Notes under the pieces: model-generated
Told to the model about the DNA's origin: nothing
The model's database searches: none
What the model saw: the letters and a program-made list of their open reading frames with translations, nothing else
Part shown: piece after piece, positions 14,181 to 18,929 of the stretch
Layout of the letters: each line of letters opens with the position of its first letter
Position numbering within the stretch: the first letter of the stretch is position 1
Position numbers and translations under genes: made by a program
Origin: Acidobacteriota bacterium
GTDB taxonomy: Bacteria > Acidobacteriota > Terriglobia > Terriglobales > Acidobacteriaceae
Direction of reading: 5' to 3'
Assembly (NCBI GenBank): GCA_021802085.1
Contig: JAKAAZ010000048.1
Coordinates: forward strand, 1-18,929
DNA: 18,929 nucleotides

Positions 14181-15302
14181 ATGAACGAACTCAAGGATTC
14201 CGGGGAATCCATGATTTCCCGCCGGCGGATATTACAAGGATGCTTGACGGCCGTCGCCGTGGGTGCGGGGAGCCAAGTGGAATCGGCGTTTGCCAGTTGC
14301 GCCGTCGGCGACAATATTCGACCGATTGACATTCACGCGCACTATTTTCCGCAATCGTATCTGGATCTGATCGCAAAAGAGGGCAAGACGTTCGGCGTGG
14401 AATACCGCAATACTGCGGCAGGATTTTATATTTCTTCTCCCGCGATCAGCATTGGGCCCCTGCCCTCCAAATTCACGAACCTGGAGGAGCGCATCGCCGC
14501 CATGGACCAGGAAGGTGAGTCGATTCAGGTCATTTCCCTCACCTCGCCAATGGCCTATTGGGGCGACGCCGATCTATCGAGCGCGCTTTGCGAGGCGTGG
14601 AATGATTCTGCCAGCGCCGCGCATCAGGCGTATCCGAGTCGCTTATTCGCGTTCCTCACTCTGCCGATGCTTTTCCCTGACCGTGCGCTCGATGAACTCA
14701 ACCGCGCCAGTAAGCTGCCCGGTATGCGGGGAGTATATCTGGGCACCCATGTTGGTGATCGTGAACTTGACGATCCATCGTTCGAGCCCGTTTTCGCTCG
14801 CATCGAAGAGCTCGACCTGCCGGTCTTCACTCATCCAATTGGCCCGCTCGGCGGCAAACGCTTGTATCCCTTTTATCTGAGGAATCTGCTGGGCAATCCC
14901 TTTGAAACCGCCATCGCCGCGTGCCACCTCATTTTCGGCGGCGTTCTCGACCGCCATCCGAAGCTCCAGGTCAGCCTGGCTCACGCGGGCGGCGCGCTGC
15001 CCATCGTGATTGGCCGAATCGATCATGGCTGGCATGTGGTCCCGGAATTGCAAAGATTGCGTTTGCCGCAAGCCCCCAGCGCCTATCTTCAGCGCTTCAC
15101 CTACGACACCATTGCGCTCTCCAAGCCCATCATGCAGTTCGTCATCCAGGAGGTCGGGGTAGATCACATCGTGCTCGGCAGCGATTACTGTTTTAATATG
15201 GGGTGCAGCCAGCCCGTTCGATTCGTGAACCAACTGGAACTGTCCCTTGCCCAACGCCGAATGATTCTGGGCGGCACGGCCGCGCGAATTTTGAAACTGT
15301 GA
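14181..15302 (+). CDS. Tat-exported amidohydrolase family 2 protein (ACMSD-like metallohydrolase/decarboxylase)
   Basis: A 373-residue TIM-barrel amidohydrolase of the PF04909 type. Probable metal and catalytic residues are visible: HAH (52-54), H218 (FTHPIG), H268 (LAHAGG) and D335 (LGSDYCF). This set matches the aminocarboxymuconate-semialdehyde decarboxylase group, whose members decarboxylate or hydrate/hydrolyse aromatic-acid-like or lactone substrates. The N-terminus carries SRRRIL (13-18), a hydrophobic stretch and an AFA-S junction, fitting twin-arginine export, so it should act in the periplasm. ATG 14181 is chosen for AAAGGGGA upstream; the frame extends 23 codons further but without good signals. 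It is followed after 170 bases by an MFS gene in the same direction, suggesting that its product or substrate is taken up by that transporter. Confidence 0.87.
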   Translation: MNELKDSGESMISRRRILQGCLTAVAVGAGSQVESAFASCAVGDNIRPIDIHAHYFPQSYLDLIAKEGKTFGVEYRNTAAGFYISSPAISIGPLPSKFTNLEERIAAMDQEGESIQVISLTSPMAYWGDADLSSALCEAWNDSASAAHQAYPSRLFAFLTLPMLFPDRALDELNRASKLPGMRGVYLGTHVGDRELDDPSFEPVFARIEELDLPVFTHPIGPLGGKRLYPFYLRNLLGNPFETAIAACHLIFGGVLDRHPKLQVSLAHAGGALPIVIGRIDHGWHVVPELQRLRLPQAPSAYLQRFTYDTIALSKPIMQFVIQEVGVDHIVLGSDYCFNMGCSQPVRFVNQLELSLAQRRMILGGTAARILKL

Positions 15303-15361
15303 TTGGGAGTCTCCGCGGCCGACGATGGGGTTGACTGCCTAGCGCCGTCGTGTGATCGTTA

Positions 15362-15387
15362 CGCGGGAAAACAGCTTCTCTCCCGCG
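15362..15387. other. Hairpin between the amidohydrolase and MFS genes
   Basis: CGCGGGA at 15362-15368 pairs perfectly with TCCCGCG at 15381-15387 across a 12-base loop. There is no T-run, so it is not a typical terminator. It may be a transcript-processing or stability element in the 170-base gap. Confidence 0.35.
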
Positions 15388-15472
15388 ACCCGGCTGAACT
15401 GTTTCCACCGCTTACGGCGCAGCCAGCCGGCAGCGGACAAGCTCCTTCCGCTCTCTCGCGCGAGGCAAAATC

Positions 15473-16705
15473 ATGAAAGTACGCTGGCGAGTATGCTTCC
15501 TGCTCTTTTTGACCTGGCTGTTTTCCTACGTCGATCGCAGCCTGATGCCGATAGCTCTTCCGTTCATCGGCCAGGAGTTTCATTTGAGTCCCACCGTGAT
15601 GGGCGTGGTGATCAGCGCCTTTTTCGTGGGTTACGGCTCCATGCAAATTCCTGGCGGACTTCTGGCCGACAAAATCGGACCCCGGAAATGCATCGCATTG
15701 GGAGTGTTTTTCTGGGCTGTGTTCAGCTTTGTGACTGGGACGGTGGGCAGCCTGGCCGAACTCATCGGCGTGCGCGTTCTCTTCGGTCTGGGCGAGGGGA
15801 TTCACCCACCGGCCGCGTTCAAGTCCATTTCCGCTTGGTTCGGCAGCGCTGAGCGGGCACGCGCCAACGCTCTGGTAATGTCCTCGAACACGCTGGGGCC
15901 CATGTTCGCCCCGGCATTATTCGCCGTCGTGATCGCAGCCTATGGGTGGCGCACCGCCTTCTATCTGGACTGCATCCCCGGCCTTCTGGTGGCAGCAGCC
16001 GTGTTCTGGTACTTGCGCGACACGCCGAACGAGCATCCGCGAATAACCGCGGCCGAACTCGCGGAGATCGGCGCGCCAGACCACGCGAAACAGAAGATTC
16101 CTTTCTCTGAGTTGTTCAAGTACAGCGCCTTGTGGAATCTCTTCTTTATCTACATGACCTGGGACTTGACGTGGTGGGGATTCCAGGCCTGGTTGCCGTC
16201 CTATCTTCTGAATGTTAGGGGATTCACCCTGGTGCGCACGGGCTTAGCCACCGCCCTGCCCTTCGCCGCCGGATTCGTCGGTCTGTTTGTCGCCGCACAT
16301 ATTTCCGATCGCATCGGGCGGCGCAAGCCGGTGCTCATCGCAGCTTTGGCCGGCAACGCACTATTTATGCTGCTCACGGCGACGGCGACCAACGCCACCT
16401 TGGCGGTCATTTTCATGACGGCCACGGGCTTCTTCCTGCCGGCCATTCAGGGGCCCTTCTGGTCGCTGCCCATGGATCTCCTGCCCTCCCGCGTGATGGG
16501 ATATTCCTCCGGGTTCATAAATACCGGTGGCCAAATCGCCGGCGTCTGCGCTCCCATCGTCATCGGGGCACTGATTCAGATAACCGGCCACTATGAGGCC
16601 GGATTCCTTTTCATGTCCGCTTCGGCGGCCGTGTCCGTGCTATTGGTGGCTATTCTGAGGGAGCCTCGTCTGCCGTCAGCCCGCGCCGCGTCGCTTTCGG
16701 CGTGA
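15473..16705 (+). CDS. MFS transporter, anion:cation symporter-like
   Basis: A 410-residue inner-membrane protein with about 12 hydrophobic segments. FSYVDRSLMPIALPFI (17-32) in the first helices and GGLLADKIGPRK (61-72), the loop 2-3 motif A of the major facilitator superfamily, are characteristic of the anion:cation symporter group that imports organic and sugar acids such as galactonate, glucarate and phthalate. A second motif A copy, ISDRIGRRKP, marks the C-terminal half. ATG 15473 has GAGG eight bases upstream. Its position behind a periplasmic amidohydrolase suggests import of a small carboxylate derived from, or related to, the substrate of that enzyme. Length and both halves look complete. 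Confidence 0.9.
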   Translation: MKVRWRVCFLLFLTWLFSYVDRSLMPIALPFIGQEFHLSPTVMGVVISAFFVGYGSMQIPGGLLADKIGPRKCIALGVFFWAVFSFVTGTVGSLAELIGVRVLFGLGEGIHPPAAFKSISAWFGSAERARANALVMSSNTLGPMFAPALFAVVIAAYGWRTAFYLDCIPGLLVAAAVFWYLRDTPNEHPRITAAELAEIGAPDHAKQKIPFSELFKYSALWNLFFIYMTWDLTWWGFQAWLPSYLLNVRGFTLVRTGLATALPFAAGFVGLFVAAHISDRIGRRKPVLIAALAGNALFMLLTATATNATLAVIFMTATGFFLPAIQGPFWSLPMDLLPSRVMGYSSGFINTGGQIAGVCAPIVIGALIQITGHYEAGFLFMSASAAVSVLLVAILREPRLPSARAASLSA

Positions 16706-17029
16706 GCGAAACAGAATAGCAGGCGTTACGCCTTCCCTCGTTCAGGAAGGCGACAGGTGGCTTTTTTCAGGCAACGTGTGCCAAATCTGAATTCAGGTTG
16801 AGCATTAGACAGTCACAATATATTGTGCATATTTGTGTAAAACAGGACGCCGCTCCGTAGAAGGAGGCAGCGCTCAAGGCTATGAAGAAAGTCAGGCTCG
16901 CCAGATAAACCTTGCACTTCATCAACTTTGTTCTTTACGACGCGGCTACGCCTCTGGCGTTAATCTCTCAATCAAACCGGCAATAGCTCCAAATCTACGT
17001 TCGGACGTCTGTCTTGCGCGGGAGGTCTA
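16706..17029. other. Convergent intergenic region
   Basis: This 324-base gap separates the stops of the MFS gene (+) and the GWxTD gene (-). It holds the hairpin at 16729, a perfect 14-bp palindrome CACAATATATTGTG at 16814-16827, and a weak five-base-pair hairpin ACGCC-TCT-GGCGT at 16948-16960. An open plus-strand frame from 16833 runs into the GWxTD gene antisense and has no convincing coding features. Confidence 0.5.
16729..16767 (+). terminator. Probable terminator of the amidohydrolase-MFS pair
   Basis: CGCCTTCC and GGAAGGCG form an eight-base-pair stem with an eight-base loop (16729-16752), starting 23 bases after the MFS stop. A run of six T (16762-16767) follows ten bases after the stem. 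The distance to the T-run is longer than ideal, so efficiency is uncertain. Confidence 0.5.
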
Positions 17030-18787
17030 CTATTCTGCGGCAGAAGGTGCTTCGACGATAAAAGGTGCCGATTGTGCAATGTCTTGTTTTGTAACTTTGT
17101 CGTTTACCTTGACCATCACTTTGTATTTGCCCGGAGGAAGCCCCGCAATCTGCAGAGTTTTGTCCAGAGTCAGTTCATCGCTGTGCGGGTCCACCTTCGA
17201 CGATTGCACTTGCTGCGTCAGCAGCACGTCGCCGTTCTTGGCGTTGGTGATCTGGTAGGTAACGGTGGCGTTATTGCTCATGGTGGCGCGGTTGATGCCC
17301 AGGTTATAGATCTGCATCCAGAAATCCAGCGGCTGGTCCTGCTGGAAAACAGGCGGCTTCGCATAACCGCCGGCAATCTTGGGCCGGACATACATATCGC
17401 CGATGACAAAGTTGCCGCCGCCGATATCGCTCAAAGGAACCTTATGCATCAGATCGGCAAGAATCAGGGATGAAGTGCCGAGCAATTCGTTGTGGTACTG
17501 CGGCACGTTGACGCCACGTCCAAAGATCCCCATGTGCGTCGGGTTGTTCATGTCCTTGACGACAATATCAAGGCGGTACAGGCCCGGAGGAAGTGCAACA
17601 GCTCTCCAATAAATCGACTTTCCTTGGATTTTCCGCTGCATCAGTTCGGCCGGCTCCTGGACCCCGACCCGGTCTTCGAAGGTCTGGACGGTCCGGTCGC
17701 TGAGCGTGGTGAAGCGGCCCAGGATGTCGATATGGGCCGTGGATATTCCACCTCTGGTAACGAAGGTTAAATCGCGGTTGTCGAACAGGAGAGTCACCGG
17801 CACCAGATCCATATTGGAGGTTACCCTGACGAAGTCCGTTTGCACGCGAAACGGCAGGATGGGCCCGGTGATCACCTTATGCTGGGTGATGAATGCATCC
17901 AGATCCTTGAACTGCTGTGGAGGAGGCGCAAAGAGCTTGGACGCCATTTCGAGGCGTTGGAATTCCTGCATCTTCGCCATTTCACCTACCGGTCCACCGC
18001 CGCAGTAGGTAACGCCGTTGCATCCCTTAATGCGGTCACTCTTGTTCCCGCCGTTCATCCCCTCCCATTCCGTCAGGCCGGCGCCCGGAACTTCGAGGAG
18101 TGCGTCCTTTTTCTGCGGGTTGATTGTAAATTGATAGTCGCCGCACATACAGCTGTCTACAAATGTAATGTTGACGTTCGGGCCGATGCCAGGCAGATAG
18201 TTATAGTGCCACACTTGGAAGGGGTAGGTGGCCGTGCCGCCGCCGCCTGCGTACAATGGGCGTCTATAGAACCCGCCGGAGGGATGCCGGGATATTGAGT
18301 TAGGCGGGCCCCACTCAATATAGATGTGTCCGCGGTCGGTCTCCCATCCTGGCTTGCCGTCGGAAAAGTGCTCGTTGGCATAGGCAATGCGCTCGTAGTG
18401 CTGGATGCGCGCCATATTTTCAGGATCGCCAGGATTTGGATTACGCCGGCGCCAGAACTCCTGGATGAAGGCGTTGCGCTCTTCATCGTTGGAAAGGCTC
18501 AGGAAAGCTTTGCGCTCCTGGGGGGTAATAATGTAGACCACATCCTCATCTAGCCATTCCTTATAAGGCCCCTTCAACTCCTTCTCGAGTTCCTTTTCCT
18601 GCTTCAGCTCCTGCTTGGGCGAGAGCGGCCGGTCGAGCGGGTTTATGTTCTGCGGCTTCTGACTGGCGGCCTGTGTGTCCTTCTCCCGGAAGTGCCGGGG
18701 CTGCTTCTTGCGAGCGATTGCGGGCGTCACCAGCAGCCCGCAACCCAGGATTGCAACGATTATATTGCGACCAGTTAGCCTCATCAT
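17030..18787 (-). CDS. Secreted GWxTD domain protein
   Basis: A 585-residue exported protein. An N-terminal hydrophobic segment (NIIVAILGCGLLVTPAIA, 8-25) followed by basic residues fits a signal peptide or membrane anchor. A Lys/Glu-rich stretch (58-72) leads into the GWxTD domain: FWRRRNPNPGD (111-121), then GWETDRGHIYIEWGPP (147-162). The rest is predicted beta-rich, ending with PGKYKVMVKVNDK-like strands. The domain is common in Acidobacteria and some related phyla; its function is unknown, envelope-associated at a guess. ATG 18787 is the first of two adjacent ATGs, with AGGAG about 12 bases upstream. It is transcribed towards the MFS gene, seems unrelated to the catabolic genes and looks complete. 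The 18788-18929 stretch upstream shows no gene. Confidence 0.88.
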   Translation of the reverse strand: MMRLTGRNIIVAILGCGLLVTPAIARKKQPRHFREKDTQAASQKPQNINPLDRPLSPKQELKQEKELEKELKGPYKEWLDEDVVYIITPQERKAFLSLSNDEERNAFIQEFWRRRNPNPGDPENMARIQHYERIAYANEHFSDGKPGWETDRGHIYIEWGPPNSISRHPSGGFYRRPLYAGGGGTATYPFQVWHYNYLPGIGPNVNITFVDSCMCGDYQFTINPQKKDALLEVPGAGLTEWEGMNGGNKSDRIKGCNGVTYCGGGPVGEMAKMQEFQRLEMASKLFAPPPQQFKDLDAFITQHKVITGPILPFRVQTDFVRVTSNMDLVPVTLLFDNRDLTFVTRGGISTAHIDILGRFTTLSDRTVQTFEDRVGVQEPAELMQRKIQGKSIYWRAVALPPGLYRLDIVVKDMNNPTHMGIFGRGVNVPQYHNELLGTSSLILADLMHKVPLSDIGGGNFVIGDMYVRPKIAGGYAKPPVFQQDQPLDFWMQIYNLGINRATMSNNATVTYQITNAKNGDVLLTQQVQSSKVDPHSDELTLDKTLQIAGLPPGKYKVMVKVNDKVTKQDIAQSAPFIVEAPSAAE

Positions 18788-18929
18788 TTTCGTCTGAAAC
18801 TCCTGCAGCCTTTGTTCCTATGCGGCCCCAAAGGGCGGAAGCGGTCTCATGTCAGCGGCCGGCGCACGGGGACATTTTCCCATGCACCGGCCAGACTGAT
18901 CTAGTACGTGATCGTGAGTGAGAGTTGCA

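Noticed and set aside
1..18929. CRISPR arrays, rRNA, tRNA genes, phage structural genes, replication origin
   Set aside because: No short regularly spaced repeats, no cloverleaf-like or rRNA-like sequence and no phage or replication proteins were seen by eye on either strand.

Overview
The window looks like an accessory, catabolic region of a GC-rich soil-type bacterium, most probably an acidobacterium (Solibacter/Bryobacter-like). This rests on a secreted GWxTD-motif protein, a secreted YVTN-type beta-propeller protein, a Tat-exported amidohydrolase, many Gfo/Idh/MocA-type oxidoreductases and frequent duplication. It is inference; no rRNA or tRNA gene was seen.

Layout. 1-640: only short, degenerate open frames. 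642-1694 (-): secreted YVTN beta-propeller protein, with an unexplained open stretch upstream to 1995. 1996-4935: first copy of a 2,940-bp direct duplication carrying an M24-type metallohydrolase gene followed by an HMGL-like (isopropylmalate/homocitrate synthase type) gene, both on the minus strand. 4936 to about 5170: remnant of a mutator-like transposase. 5181 to about 5560: first copy of a roughly 380-bp dispersed repeat. 5692-6675 (+): CtBP-like D-2-hydroxyacid dehydrogenase. 6790-7046: internally deleted IS3-type transposase remnant. 7047-9986: second, apparently identical copy of the 2,940-bp unit. 9947-12259 (-): two Gfo/Idh/MocA oxidoreductases, whose order (gfo2, gfo1, M24, HMGL) makes copy 2 the fuller locus. 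12347 to about 12728: second copy of the dispersed repeat. 12782 to about 13825 (-): LysR-type regulator. 14181-16705 (+): amidohydrolase and MFS transporter. 17030-18787 (-): GWxTD protein.

Functional reading. The Gfo/Idh pair, M24 enzyme, HMGL-like enzyme, D-2-hydroxyacid dehydrogenase, amidohydrolase and anion:cation-symporter-type MFS protein together suggest uptake and stepwise breakdown of a small organic acid or sugar-acid-like compound, with the LysR protein as probable regulator. The substrate cannot be told from the sequence.

Genome dynamics are the most striking part. The 2,940-bp unit is present twice without a visible difference, 5,051 bp apart. Its copy-specific flanks are broken transposase genes, and both of its ends fall in or next to coding sequence resembling the tail of a Gfo/Idh gene. 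A second repeat at related positions differs by about 4 percent, so the two repeats have different histories.
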